From positions 558,001-622,000 of the forward strand of contig NZ_CP059897.1 in the NCBI RefSeq assembly GCF_014126615.1: DNA of 64,000 nucleotides. The letters run 5' to 3'. The notes below the pieces were generated by a model, which worked only from the letters and a program-made list of their open reading frames with translations, did no database searches and had not been told where the DNA came from. Both the position numbers and the translations under genes were made by a program. Numbering within the stretch: the stretch's first letter is position 1; every line of letters starts with the position of its first letter. Source of the DNA: Ciceribacter thiooxidans (lineage in GTDB: Bacteria > Pseudomonadota > Alphaproteobacteria > Rhizobiales > Rhizobiaceae). This document shows positions 27,340 through 35,853 of the stretch, piece after piece.

Positions 27340-29244
27340 TCAATGCGGCCGGTCTATGCCCAGGCGTCTCATGCGGCGATGCATCGTCGTGCGATCGATG
27401 CCGAGGCGCCGCGCAGCTTCGGATACATTGCCTTTGCAGGCGGCAAGGACTGCCCTCAGGTCGGCGGCGTCTTTCCCGTCCGCGTCATTCGTGTCTTCGG
27501 CCGCGTTCCCGGAAAGGCGTGTCACATGATCCGGCAGGTCGGCGGTTTCGATGACGCCTTCGTCGCAAAGGGCGGCGGCGAAGGCAATTGCATTGTCCAG
27601 CTCGCGAACATTGCCGGGCCAGCGATAGCTGAGGATCATCAGCCTCGCGGCGGTCGAGATCCGAAGGGGCAGGCCCTCCTTCGCGTGCTTTTCGAGAAGG
27701 CGATCGAGAAGCCAGGGCAGGTCATCGCGCTCCGCCAGTGGCGGCAATGATAGTACCGCCGCATTGAGACGGTAATAGAGGTCTTCGCGGAAGGTGCCGG
27801 CGGCGACCATGTCGGCTAGTGACCGGTGCGAGGCAGAAACGACGCGGAATTCGACCTTTCGGGGTGCCGAACCGCCCACAGGCAGGACTTCGCCTTCGGC
27901 CAAAACCCGCAGCAACCGGCTTTGACCCGCATAGGGCATGTCGCCGATCTCGTCGAGGAACAGTGTTCCGCCGTCGGCTTCCTCAATCAGGCCCTTGCGG
28001 CCCTTGGCAAGCGCGCCGGTAAAGGCGCCCGGTGCATAGCCGAAGAGTTCGCTCTCGATAAGTTGTTCCGGGATTGCGGCACAGTTGACGGCCACGAAGC
28101 GACCGGACAGGCCGCTCACCTCGTGAACGATGCGGGCGAGATGTTCCTTGCCTGTGCCTGTCTCGCCTTGCAGCAGGATCGGCAGTCGGCTGGGTGCGAG
28201 CTTGGTCACCTTGCGCCGGAGGTTATCGATCGCCGGGACGCTGCCGCCGAGCCGGCTGATCGCCAAGGGCCCGCCGGACGAGCGGGCAAGCGGCACGCTC
28301 GCCGTGCGCTGCTGCGGCTCGATCGCATGGGCAAAGAGCAGCGATCCGTCGCGCACCGCGATCCGCCGGTCCTGCGGCAGGCTGGCGCGAGTTAGCGAGG
28401 AGAGCTCGTCGAGCCCGGCCAAGAAGAAGTCGGTGACCGGCTGCCCGATCAGAAGCTCGGGCATGCGCCAGTCGAGCCCGCGTGATGCGGCAAGAAGCCG
28501 GGCACCGCCATGGGTCATGCCGGTGATGCGCCCCGCGCCGTCGACGGAGATCGCGGCTTCGGGGTCGACGTCGAGGAATTCCGGCGCGCCGGCAAAGCGC
28601 AGTACCAAATCGTGGCGACTGTTCGCCATGAGGTTTGCAAGCTCGATGCGCCGCACGGTCGACGAGACGAGATGGCGTGCCATGTTCTGGCTTGTCTTCA
28701 GGATAGGCGAACTCAGGAGGGAAATGTCGAGAACGGCCGCCAGCGACCCTTGGGTATCGTAGATCGGTGCGGCGGTGCAGGAGAGTGGCGTGTGGGTAAT
28801 GTCGAAATGGTCTGTCTGATGGATGGTAAGCGCCTCGCCGGTGGCGATGCAGGCCCCGACTGCACAGGTGCCGGCACGCGGCTCCGACCATTCCGAGCCG
28901 AGATAGAGCCCCGCTTTGCGCAGGTTGTTGTTGAAGGAGGGATCGCCAAGAAATTCCACGGTGACGCCCTGCCGGTCGGATAGGAGAAGAACATAGTTCT
29001 GCTGGGCGACCTGGCGGTAGAGCCGTTCGAGGCCGGAGCGGGCGATGCGCACCAAGTCCTCCGCCTGTTGGCGATGCTCGCGCAGCCGAGTCTGCGAGAC
29101 GATGACCGCCTCGCGCGCCTGCGCCGGATCGAGCTGGTAGGTTTCCAGGCACCGCCGCCAGGATTCCACGACAATGGCGTCGCGGCCCGTATTGCTGCCC
29201 TTTCCGACACGCTCGATTTCCCTCACGTGATCCGCAAAACCCAT
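27340..29244 (-). CDS. sigma-54-dependent AcoR-type transcriptional activator
   Basis: A 634-residue enhancer-binding protein. The N-terminal part has a GAF-like sensor (SDRQGVTVEFLGDPSFNNNL; GTCAVGACIATGEALTIHQT). The central AAA+ domain shows Walker A GETGTGKE, the sigma-54 contact motif GAFTGA and Walker B GGTLFLDEIGDM. A C-terminal Fis-type HTH ends the protein (NVSEAARRLGIDRTTMHRRM). This architecture is typical of AcoR and related ketone/alcohol responders. It is upstream of and co-directional with the dehydrogenase-monooxygenase pair, its likely target. The inducer is probably a diol, ketone or alcohol. Confidence 0.92.
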   Translation of the reverse strand: MGFADHVREIERVGKGSNTGRDAIVVESWRRCLETYQLDPAQAREAVIVSQTRLREHRQQAEDLVRIARSGLERLYRQVAQQNYVLLLSDRQGVTVEFLGDPSFNNNLRKAGLYLGSEWSEPRAGTCAVGACIATGEALTIHQTDHFDITHTPLSCTAAPIYDTQGSLAAVLDISLLSSPILKTSQNMARHLVSSTVRRIELANLMANSRHDLVLRFAGAPEFLDVDPEAAISVDGAGRITGMTHGGARLLAASRGLDWRMPELLIGQPVTDFFLAGLDELSSLTRASLPQDRRIAVRDGSLLFAHAIEPQQRTASVPLARSSGGPLAISRLGGSVPAIDNLRRKVTKLAPSRLPILLQGETGTGKEHLARIVHEVSGLSGRFVAVNCAAIPEQLIESELFGYAPGAFTGALAKGRKGLIEEADGGTLFLDEIGDMPYAGQSRLLRVLAEGEVLPVGGSAPRKVEFRVVSASHRSLADMVAAGTFREDLYYRLNAAVLSLPPLAERDDLPWLLDRLLEKHAKEGLPLRISTAARLMILSYRWPGNVRELDNAIAFAAALCDEGVIETADLPDHVTRLSGNAAEDTNDADGKDAADLRAVLAACKGNVSEAARRLGIDRTTMHRRMRRLGIDRPH

Positions 29245-29598
29245 CAGTCACCGGCTCTCGAGGGCCGCCTCCCATGATCTCCTGACGGATCATAGCCGCA
29301 ATCGCTCAGGGTGCCTAATCCTTCGGCGCATCTCGGACGCCATCCGTAACCACGATCTCCTGCGAAGGCGGGTAGAAGATTTTTTGACGGGCCTGTCACA
29401 GCGGTTCCCTCTGTTCCGTCTTATGTGCCGAGGATGGCGCGGCAATCGGAGCAGCTCCAATGGGCTGGACGGTGGAGCGCCGGCAGAACGGGAGGCCATG
29501 TCATGGATGTCTTTGGTGTTGGACGTCGGCGAAGCGGCGGGCAGACGGGCCGGGCGGCCGCCCGGTGCCTGCAGGAGCGAACCCCTCGAGGGATCCGG
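29245..29598. other. 354-base intergenic region between activator and cupin gene
   Basis: This is the divergent promoter region of the activator and the cupin gene. Several frames are open but none looks coding. I see no recognisable operator. Confidence 0.4.
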
Positions 29599-30024
29599 AT
29601 GCCTGTGCAGATGAAATTCGCCGCGCTCATCGTCTGTCTCGCGCAACCGTCATATGCGCAAGACGACGTCATCGTTCCCTTTCCAGCGGTGCGTTTCGTC
29701 GAAGAAGCTCCCGATCAGCCTCAGAGGCTCGGGCCGCTTTGGGGTGTCCGGTCGGAAGGGGCGGCAGGTACCTATCTCAAGGTGCCGGCGGGCTTCGAAG
29801 CACCGTTGCACAGCCATACTGCGGACTATCGCGCCATTGTCGTGAAGGGAACGTGGTCGCACTGGGTTCCCGGTGGCGGAGAGGCGCGGGGCGAACCGCT
29901 TCCGGTTGGGTCCTACTGGACCCAGACGGCCGACGAGCCGCACAAGGACGCCTGCATCTCCGCTGGAGAATGCATCATCCTGTTAATCAACGACAATCCC
30001 TATCTGACGGTGCTCGAGCAATGA
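29599..30024 (+). CDS. exported cupin-domain protein
   Basis: A 141-residue protein. The N-terminus MPVQMKFAALIVCLAQPSYA looks like a Sec signal peptide, with the mature chain from QDDVIVPFP. The body is a DUF4437/ChrR-like cupin: HSHTADYRAIVVKGTWSHWV supplies the His-x-His metal-binding motif, and a later DEPHKDACISAGECIILL completes the barrel. GAGGG lies seven bases before the ATG at 29599; MKFAALIV at 29611 is an alternative start. The last four bases overlap the start of a broken SDR gene, so it once headed a coupled operon. Function unknown. Confidence 0.78.
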   Translation: MPVQMKFAALIVCLAQPSYAQDDVIVPFPAVRFVEEAPDQPQRLGPLWGVRSEGAAGTYLKVPAGFEAPLHSHTADYRAIVVKGTWSHWVPGGGEARGEPLPVGSYWTQTADEPHKDACISAGECIILLINDNPYLTVLEQ

Positions 30025-30373
30025 AACAGCCGACGGATTTGGAAAAACGGCATCCGCTTGCCGGCAGCGTTGTGGTGATCGTCGGCGGAACGAGCGGCAT
30101 GGGCCGTGGTGCTGCCGTGAGGTTGGCCGCCCACGGCGCGCAGGTGCTCGCCGTCAGCCGTCGCGCGGTTTCCGGGATCGTTCAGCTCGGTCATGGCAGC
30201 ATTGAACGTGCCGCGCTCGACATGACCGACGAAGCAGCCGTTCGTGGCTTCCTCGATGGAACCACGACGCTCGATCATCTGCTGGTGACGGCGACGCCGC
30301 CGAATTTCTGATGACGACCCCCTATGTCACGGGCGCAGTCCTCGAAATCACCGGCGGCGAACATCTGGTGAGT
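30021..30373 (+). pseudogene. SDR oxidoreductase with large internal deletion
   Basis: The first 96 codons form a normal SDR start (GSVVVIVGGTSGMGRGAAVR, LDHLLVTATPPNF) and then stop at 30309-30311. Immediately after, in another frame, comes the typical SDR C-terminus TPYVTGAVLEITGGEHLV. About 130 codons of catalytic core, including the Tyr-x3-Lys site, are missing between the pieces. The start overlaps the cupin stop by four bases. It cannot make an active dehydrogenase. Confidence 0.82.
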
Positions 30374-30393
30374 TGGACTGAATTCCGAATGCG

Positions 30394-30500
30394 ATGCTTT
30401 GCAAAAGCACCGGCGGGCGTGCTTTGCACCTCGTCGGCGATTGTCCGGGCATGGCCGAGATCAAGGCGGTATTGCAGAAATCCATCGCGGTGACCCGATG
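30394..30500 (+). pseudogene. short protein-like C-terminal fragment of unknown origin
   Basis: This frame reads CKSTGGRALHLVGDCPGMAE and then IKAVLQKSIAVTR before a TGA that overlaps the next ATG by four bases. It looks like the tail of a gene once coupled to the DUF2214 gene, but its upstream part is missing because a stop at 30379-30381 closes the frame. Family not recognised. Confidence 0.35.
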
Positions 30501-30881
30501 ACCACGCTCTTTGCCTTTCTCCACCACGTTGCGGCAGCTCTGCTCATTTCCGCGCTCGCCGTCGAGTTCGCCGGCATTCGCCTTGATCTCACCTTGGCGA
30601 GCGCAAAGACCCTGCGGCTCGCCGACGCCACGCTCGGAGCGGCGGCGGCGATGCTCTTGGCGGTCGGCGGGCTCCGCGTCCTACTGTTCGAAATGGGCGC
30701 TGGCCCGGTCGATAAGCTGCCGTACGAGCGGCTTGCCGACGGCGCCAGTTGCGCCTGCAACAAAGACTCGCATGATCTGTCTCCTTTGTCCGTGCGGTCG
30801 CCGCCGACCTTCTCGCCGCCTTTTTTCCGGGCAGACACCGCGGCAGATGGGAACAAGACGAAACGGACCGGACCGTTGTGA
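30498..30881 (+). pseudogene. truncated DUF2214 membrane protein with foreign tail
   Basis: The start MTTLFAFLHHVAAALLISAL and the second helix LADATLGAAAAMLLAVGGLR match the predicted-membrane-protein family DUF2214. After LLFEMGA (about 30705) the family match stops. The frame then runs through sequence that is, on the other strand, the 5' end of an epimerase-like gene. The remaining tail to 30881 is therefore probably out-of-context read-through. Roughly half of the expected ~150 residues are lost. Confidence 0.65.
30681..30773 (-). pseudogene. N-terminal fragment of an NAD(P)-binding epimerase/NmrA-like gene
   Basis: The minus strand reads MRVFVAGATGAVGKPLVRQL and then IDRA from an ATG at 30773 with a good AAGGAG site before it. 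This is a perfect Rossmann start (GATGAVG). The match ends after about 24-28 residues, at the junction with the DUF2214 fragment. It is a gene start cut off by rearrangement. Confidence 0.7.
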
Positions 30882-31140
30882 CACCGCCCTGCGTGAGAGA
30901 CGGGGCAAGCGCGTCGGAGCCATGGCTGTCGATTAAGCGAAGGCGGAACCGGCAGGTCGTGGCGGCTGTCAATCACGATAGAAGTGACATTCTGCATCAA
31001 AACAATCGAGGAAATGCTGGACCCTTACGGCGAGCCCGACATCTTCAATACATGTACCCCTGTCAGAAAACTGGTTGCAATATGAGATCGGTTATGGGAT
31101 GACTAGACCAGTTGCGGTTTGCAACCGGATTGAGGAGATC

Positions 31141-31782
31141 ATGTCGAAATTGCGCGTTGCTGCGTTTTCCCTCTCGGTCGACGGGTTCGGTGCTGGTCCT
31201 GAGCAGAGCCTGAACGATCCGCTGGGCAAGCGGGGCACCGAACTGCATGAGTGGTTTTTCGCAACGCGGACATTCCGGGCGATGTTCGGCGAGGAGGGCG
31301 GATCGGACGGCGTCGATGAAAAATACGCCTCGGCCGGCAACACCGGCTTCGGCGCCTTTATCCTCGGGCGCAACATGTTCGGCCCCGTTCGCGGCGACTG
31401 GCCAGATGAGTCATGGAAAGGCTGGTGGGGGAACAACCCGCCTTATCACGCGCCAACCTTCATTCTGACGCACTATCCTCGCGCACCGATCGTCATGGAA
31501 GGCGGCACCACCTTTCATTTCGTCACGGGCGGAATTGAAGACGCCCTTGAACAGGCGAAAGCCGCAGCGAAAGGCAAGGATATCAAGATTGGCGGCGGCG
31601 TCAGCACGGTGCGCCAATATCTTCAGGCCGGCCTGATCGACGAGATGCACTTCGCCATCGCCCCGGTGGTGCTGGGCAAGGGCGAGGCGATGTTTGCCGG
31701 CATCGACCTGCCGTCGCTCGGCTTTCGCATCGCTGCACACGAAGCGACGGAAAAGGCCACACACCTCGTCTTGAGGAAATGA
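31141..31782 (+). CDS. RibD-C/dihydrofolate-reductase-like protein
   Basis: A 213-residue protein of the RibD C-terminal (DHFR-like) family. It begins LRVAAFSLSVDGFGAGPEQS and contains GFGAFILGRNMFGPVRGDW and FVTGGIEDALEQAKAAAKGK, then IGGGVSTVRQYLQAGLIDEM, the usual NADPH-binding region. A GAGGAGATC site directly precedes the ATG. These stand-alone proteins are probable reductases of unknown substrate. It lies eight bases before the GST gene, so the two form an operon. Confidence 0.88.
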   Translation: MSKLRVAAFSLSVDGFGAGPEQSLNDPLGKRGTELHEWFFATRTFRAMFGEEGGSDGVDEKYASAGNTGFGAFILGRNMFGPVRGDWPDESWKGWWGNNPPYHAPTFILTHYPRAPIVMEGGTTFHFVTGGIEDALEQAKAAAKGKDIKIGGGVSTVRQYLQAGLIDEMHFAIAPVVLGKGEAMFAGIDLPSLGFRIAAHEATEKATHLVLRK

Positions 31783-31790
31783 GGTTCGAA

Positions 31791-32447
31791 ATGTCTCTTG
31801 TCATGTATATGCACCCGTTCTCGTCCTATTCGCAGAAAGTCAAGACGGCCTTTTATGAAAAGGATCTGGCTTTCGAAGCGAAACTTCTCGACGGCAGCGA
31901 ACCGGTTGCGAGCGAATTCGCAGCGCTATGGCCGATCAAGCGGTTTCCGGTCCTTCGCCACGGCGAAGACTTCATCTTCGAGGCCACCAGCATTATCGAG
32001 TATCTCGACGCGCTGGAACCAGGGGCCGCGCCGCTCATCCCGAACGATGCCGCAACGGCGCAAACGGTGCGCATGTGGGACCGCTTCTTCGACAACTATA
32101 TCCAGTATCCGCAGCAGCGCATGGTTTACGAAGCGATTGGCCGGGAAAACAGGCAGGAAGGCGGCGACGCGCGGTGGAAGGAAGCGCTCGAAACCGCCTA
32201 CGCCATTCTCGATGACCGGATGAGGGATCGCGAATGGATTGCCGGCGACGCCTTCAGCCTGGCCGATTGCTCAGCAGCGCCTGCGCTGCTTTATGCGGAC
32301 TGGAGCCATCCGCTCGGCGAGCGCTTCGAAAACGTCCGCTCCTACCGCTCACGCCTGCTTGCCCGTCCGAGCTATGCGCGGGCGCTCAATGAGGCTCGGC
32401 CCTACCGCCATCTCTTCCCGCTCGGGGCCCCAGAGGATCGCGATTGA
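31791..32447 (+). CDS. glutathione S-transferase family protein
   Basis: A 218-residue protein. The N-terminal thioredoxin-fold domain (MYMHPFSSYSQKVKTAFYEK) has the cis-proline region KRFPVLRHG and the glutathione gamma-Glu-binding EATSIIEYL. The C-terminal helical domain contains AGDAFSLADCSAAPALLYAD. A GAGG site lies between an upstream ATG (31779) and the chosen ATG at 31791. It conjugates or isomerises electrophiles with glutathione; the substrate is unknown. Same operon as the RibD-C gene. Confidence 0.88.
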   Translation: MSLVMYMHPFSSYSQKVKTAFYEKDLAFEAKLLDGSEPVASEFAALWPIKRFPVLRHGEDFIFEATSIIEYLDALEPGAAPLIPNDAATAQTVRMWDRFFDNYIQYPQQRMVYEAIGRENRQEGGDARWKEALETAYAILDDRMRDREWIAGDAFSLADCSAAPALLYADWSHPLGERFENVRSYRSRLLARPSYARALNEARPYRHLFPLGAPEDRD

Positions 32448-32475
32448 AAGCGCAATAATTGGAAAGGAAACGACG

Positions 32476-32799
32476 ATGCCGAAATTTCTCACTATCGGAT
32501 ATGGTGACCGGGCAGGCTACGACAGAACACCTGAACAGATCAGAGCCGCAGCCCATGAACAGGATGCGAAGCTGATCGCCGAAGGCGCCATGGTGGGTAT
32601 CGCGGGCAAGCCCGTGCAGGTTCGAAATCCCAATGCGAGCGGCGTGAAAAGGGTCGCCGGAGCGTTCATGTCCTCGGAGCTTCCGGTTGCGGGTTTTGCA
32701 GTGATCGAGGCTGCGGACCTTGATGACGCAATCCAAAAGGTCTCCGGCGTGCCCTGCGCTGTGGCGCACGGCGTCGTCGAGATTTGGCCCATGGAATAA
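32476..32799 (+). CDS. YCII-family protein
   Basis: A 107-residue single-domain YCII/DGPF-type protein, with GDRAGYDRTPEQIRAAAHEQ at the N-terminus and ELPVAGFAVIEAADLDDAIQ near the C-terminus. A GGAAAGGAAACG site precedes the ATG. YCII proteins often accompany SRPBCC and ArsR genes, as in this neighbourhood. It is the third gene of the RibD-C/GST/YCII group, 28 bases after GST. Biochemical role unknown. Confidence 0.85.
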   Translation: MPKFLTIGYGDRAGYDRTPEQIRAAAHEQDAKLIAEGAMVGIAGKPVQVRNPNASGVKRVAGAFMSSELPVAGFAVIEAADLDDAIQKVSGVPCAVAHGVVEIWPME

Positions 32800-33047
32800 T
32801 AGCAGACCTACGATCAAAATCGGCTCCAGGGAACCGTTTACATTTGCTCGGCCGATTCAGGGGAGGTGATCCGTGTGGGCACTCAGTACGGCGCGCGCTT
32901 CTAGCGAGGCTCCCGGCCCCGCTTTCTGAGCGCCTCGGCCGGAAGGTCTGCCAGGAAGGAGGCGAGCCTTCCATCCGGGTCGAGAGCCGGGCTGTTGCAT
33001 ATCTCAGCCGCACAACTGATTCAAAGCTCGGGATTTGGCGACAGAGA

Positions 33048-33659
33048 TCAAAGAGCGTCGCCGTCTCTCCGAACCTTCAGAATACGGTCGATGAGGCCCC
33101 ATTCAAGCGCTTCCTCCGCCGTCATGAAGCGGTCGCGGTCCATCCCGCGCTCAAAGTCTTCGTAGGAACGCCCGCAATGCTCCGCGTAGAGCCGCGTCAT
33201 GCGTTGCTTGGTCTTCAGAATTTCCTCGGCATGAATCAGCATGTCGGAAGCCTGCCCTTGAAAGCCACCGGAGGGTTGGTGAATGAGGATACTGGCATTC
33301 GGCAACGCAGATCTTTCGCCGGGTTCGCCTGCCATCAGCAGGAACGATCCCATTGAACGGGCCGTGCCCATGCAAAGTGTGTGAACCGGCGCACGGATGA
33401 AGCGCATAGTGTCATACATGGCCAGGCCGCTGGTCACGACGCCGCCCGGCGAGTTGATATAGAGGTTGATGGGCTTTTTTGGGTTTTCCGCTTCCAGAAA
33501 CAGCAGCTGTGCGCAGACGAGCGCCGAAACGGCATCGTTCACCTCACCGTTGAGAAAGATGATCCGCTCGCGCAGAAGCCGGGAATAGATATCAAAGGAC
33601 CGCTCCCCACGGCTGGACTGTTCTATGACCATAGGGACGAGTTGCATCGCTTCGCGCAT
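33048..33659 (-). CDS. clpP: ClpP-type ATP-dependent protease paralogue
   Basis: A 203-residue serine peptidase that degrades unfolded proteins with a Clp ATPase. The active-site serine is in [13 protein letters not shown], the histidine in ILIHQPSGG and the aspartate in [11 protein letters not shown], so the triad is intact. Residues around the serine (GTARSMGS) differ from the near-universal GQAASMGA, which suggests a second, specialised copy. No clpX or clpA is near. It is 44 bases downstream of the SRPBCC gene on the same strand and could share its ArsR-controlled transcript. Confidence 0.88.
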   Translation of the reverse strand: MREAMQLVPMVIEQSSRGERSFDIYSRLLRERIIFLNGEVNDAVSALVCAQLLFLEAENPKKPINLYINSPGGVVTSGLAMYDTMRFIRAPVHTLCMGTARSMGSFLLMAGEPGERSALPNASILIHQPSGGFQGQASDMLIHAEEILKTKQRMTRLYAEHCGRSYEDFERGMDRDRFMTAEEALEWGLIDRILKVRRDGDAL

Positions 33660-33703
33660 CTGCGATCTCCAGATGTTCAGAATTTTAGCGGGGGCTCGCC
33701 GTG

Positions 33704-34063
33704 TCAGGCGGCGAGCATGAGGGGCGGGCTGTTGCTGTTCGCCGGCGTTCTTGCCCGTCCACAGAGTCTTGCGTCCGTCAGTTCATGCACGACCCGAAGG
33801 CAAGTGCCGCCAGTGGCATTCGGGGTGATCGTGAACGTCACGGTGCTTTCCAGGAAAGGCGGGGTATCGTCACGCAGCTTGTAGCGAACTTGCTGGCCGG
33901 GGGTGACGGCGATCGCATCGGGGTCAGCCAATGCCTCCTTCGGCAACCATCTTTCCCGAAGCTCGGGCATGGTGACGGCACGCCAGACCTTTTGTGGCGG
34001 ATCGCCCAAGTCGAACTCCATCGTAATGCCGCTTTGCTGCTCCTTGGTCTTCCCTTCGTTCAT
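33704..34063 (-). CDS. SRPBCC (AHSA1-like) domain protein
   Basis: A 119-residue protein of the START/Bet v 1 fold: [28 protein letters not shown] and a C-terminal sheet with [14 protein letters not shown]. Such proteins bind hydrophobic ligands or act as co-chaperone-like partners. The true start at 34063 overlaps the ArsR stop by four bases; the longer frame upstream lies inside arsR. This is one of two ArsR-SRPBCC pairs in the window. Confidence 0.83.
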   Translation of the reverse strand: MNEGKTKEQQSGITMEFDLGDPPQKVWRAVTMPELRERWLPKEALADPDAIAVTPGQQVRYKLRDDTPPFLESTVTFTITPNATGGTCLRVVHELTDARLCGRARTPANSNSPPLMLAA

Positions 34064-34374
34064 TGATCCATGTCCTTCAGCAAGACGTTGAGTGCTGCGA
34101 TACGCTCTGGCCAATAGGCGCGGTATTTTGCGAGCCACCCGGCGATGAGAGCCAACCCGTCAGGATCGACTTCGTAGTTCACGAAACGCCCCTGGCGCTC
34201 TTCCCTCACAAGCCTTGCGCTGCGCAGAACCGCGAGGTGTTGCGACATCGCCGGCTGGCTAATCTCCATGCCCTCGCGCAAGGCGCTGGCGTTCATACTC
34301 CCTGCCGCCAACTTCTCAAAGATCGCACGGCGGGTCGGATCTGCCAAAGCTCGGAAGAAGTCATTCTCAGTCAT
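34060..34374 (-). CDS. ArsR-family repressor (first ArsR-SRPBCC module)
   Basis: A 104-residue winged-helix repressor (FRALADPTRRAIFEKLAAGS; HTH EGMEISQPAMSQHLAVLRSA; wing VREERQGRFVNYEVD). It lacks the cysteine metal-binding ELCVCDL-type motif, so it is not an obvious arsenic sensor. It is translationally coupled to the SRPBCC gene. A perfect inverted repeat lies seven bases upstream of its ATG, which fits autoregulation. Confidence 0.88.
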   Translation of the reverse strand: MTENDFFRALADPTRRAIFEKLAAGSMNASALREGMEISQPAMSQHLAVLRSARLVREERQGRFVNYEVDPDGLALIAGWLAKYRAYWPERIAALNVLLKDMDQ

Positions 34375-34380
34375 GTGGAT

Positions 34381-34400
34381 ACATAAGCACGGACTTATGT
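34381..34400. promoter_or_regulatory. operator-like inverted repeat of the first ArsR module
   Basis: ACATAAG-N6-CTTATGT is a perfect seven-base inverted repeat directly upstream of the arsR start codon. The six-base spacer is the same as in the second module's operator, but the arm sequence differs. Confidence 0.7.
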
Positions 34401-34410
34401 GATTCGCAAG

Positions 34411-34966
34411 CTATTTCGAGGGATCTTTCTGTCGCAGCGGATGACCCAGGTTCAACGACTGGTTCTTCAGGTTCAAGAAACGCAGGAATTTCCGCTTGCG
34501 ACATCTGTATGGCGGAACATCCCGAGCAGGAGGTGATGACGACTGTTGCTCCCCGAAGCGGGCCAGTCCAGCGGCAGTGGGCTCGTTGATCAGCGTGACG
34601 AAGAAGCCGACAACCAGCAGGATCGCCGTTCTGAGCAGTTCGGTCTGGTGGGGAGAGTCCACCGCGCCGGCTGCCGCCGGTTGCGCTTCACGTCCGCCAA
34701 GAGGGGAAAGCCGATCCCCCGCCGACAAGGACGCTGGTCATGTTCGCTTCGAGCACCACCACGTCCGAAGGCTGGGACATGAGGCTGTCAGAATAGGTTG
34801 AGTATCCGGCACTTTTGAACGCTGAGACCCGATCGAAGATGCGCTGCCAAAGCGCCGCGCAGACGATGGAGACTATGGCGAAAAGTGTCGTCAGAGGGCG
34901 TGTACCTCCCCGTCGCGCGTGCCAATTCGAAAGCAGCAGTCCAACGGTCCCGGGAACGATCATCAC
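34411..34966 (-). pseudogene. putative small membrane protein, possibly frameshifted
   Basis: Two overlapping minus-strand frames each look coding. The first (34966 to 34688) starts MMIVPGTVGLLLSNWHARRG with two hydrophobic segments (LTTLFAIVSIVCAALW). The second (34728 to 34411) contains ELLRTAILLVVGFFVTLINE, another membrane helix with GC-rich third codon positions. They would join into one protein of about 185 residues if one base were removed from a five-C run at 34716-34720. No family is recognised. They could also be two small genes. It lies downstream of the second ArsR-SRPBCC module on the same strand. Confidence 0.4.
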
Positions 34967-35009
34967 GAGAACGCCGGGAGGACGACCCTCGCGGGGTGTC
35001 GGACCCGCG

Positions 35010-35513
35010 CTACTCGCCCATGCTGGAAAGCAGGTCGTCTAGCTGTTCCATCTGTTCCGGCAATGCGACCGCCGAGCCCTGCAATGCTTCCTCAAGCGCC
35101 TCTTTCGATGGATAGATTTCGTGGAAAGTCAGGAGCGTCTTCCCGCCCTGGTCCTCGAAGGTCACGGTCGTGACCGCACCCTCTTCGCCCTCGTCATTGG
35201 TCCAGACGATACGCTCGTTCGGAACGACCTCGAGATACTTGCCATAGAAGGCCATGGTGTCGGAACCGCCGGTGCCGAATTCCAGCCGATATTTGCCGCC
35301 GGTGCGGACGTCCATGTCGCACGATGCGAGTGAAAGGCCGGGTACAGATTTAGGCGTCCACCAGCGCTGGAACAGGTCGGGCTGGGTCCACGCTCTGTAA
35401 ACCGTGCTCGGTGGTGCATTGAATGTCCGCGTTATGACGAGTTCGTGATCGCCTCTGCGCTCGACCGACATGCGGTTCTGCGCACCACCTGCATTGTCAA
35501 CTTGCTGGTTCAT
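35010..35513 (-). CDS. SRPBCC (AHSA1-like) domain protein, second module
   Basis: A 167-residue AHSA1-type protein: ITRTFNAPPSTVYRAWTQPD, FQRWWTPKSVPG, GGKYRLEFGTG, YLEVVPNERIVWTND and TLLTFHEIYPSKEALEEAL. It is the classic partner of ArsR-type repressors in rhizobia. It overlaps the upstream arsR by 17 bases, so translation is coupled. Role unknown; probably ligand binding or stress-related. Confidence 0.9.
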   Translation of the reverse strand: MNQQVDNAGGAQNRMSVERRGDHELVITRTFNAPPSTVYRAWTQPDLFQRWWTPKSVPGLSLASCDMDVRTGGKYRLEFGTGGSDTMAFYGKYLEVVPNERIVWTNDEGEEGAVTTVTFEDQGGKTLLTFHEIYPSKEALEEALQGSAVALPEQMEQLDDLLSSMGE

Positions 35514-35853
35514 CGCTTCCCTCCCGTTTCATTTCGCTGATGATTTCGTCGAGTGCTTCGAAGCGGGCCTCAAAGAGCCTGCGATGCGCCTCGATCCACT
35601 CGGCCTCCGCCTCGAGGCCACGCTTCCCGAGCTTGCAGGTTCTCACCCGCCCGACCTTCTGCGTGACAACGAGCCCCGCTCGCTCGAGGACCTGGACATG
35701 CTTCTTCATGCCGGTCAGCGTCATCTGGAATCTATCCGCGAGACTGGTGATCGACGCGTCACCTCGCCCAAGCTGATCGATGATCCCACGGCGGGTCGCA
35801 TCGGACAGCGCCGCAAACGCAAGATCGAGGGGAGGGCTTAAATACTGAACCAT
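35497..35853 (-). CDS. ArsR-family repressor (second ArsR-SRPBCC module)
   Basis: A 118-residue winged-helix repressor (FAALSDATRRGIIDQLGRGD; HTH SLADRFQMTLTGMKKHVQVL; wing VTQKVGRVRTCKL). It has no metal-binding cysteine pair. The ATG at 35853 lies inside a large perfect palindrome, and there is no Shine-Dalgarno sequence upstream, so the message may be leaderless. It is coupled to the SRPBCC gene. Confidence 0.9.
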   Translation of the reverse strand: MVQYLSPPLDLAFAALSDATRRGIIDQLGRGDASITSLADRFQMTLTGMKKHVQVLERAGLVVTQKVGRVRTCKLGKRGLEAEAEWIEAHRRLFEARFEALDEIISEMKREGSDEPAS

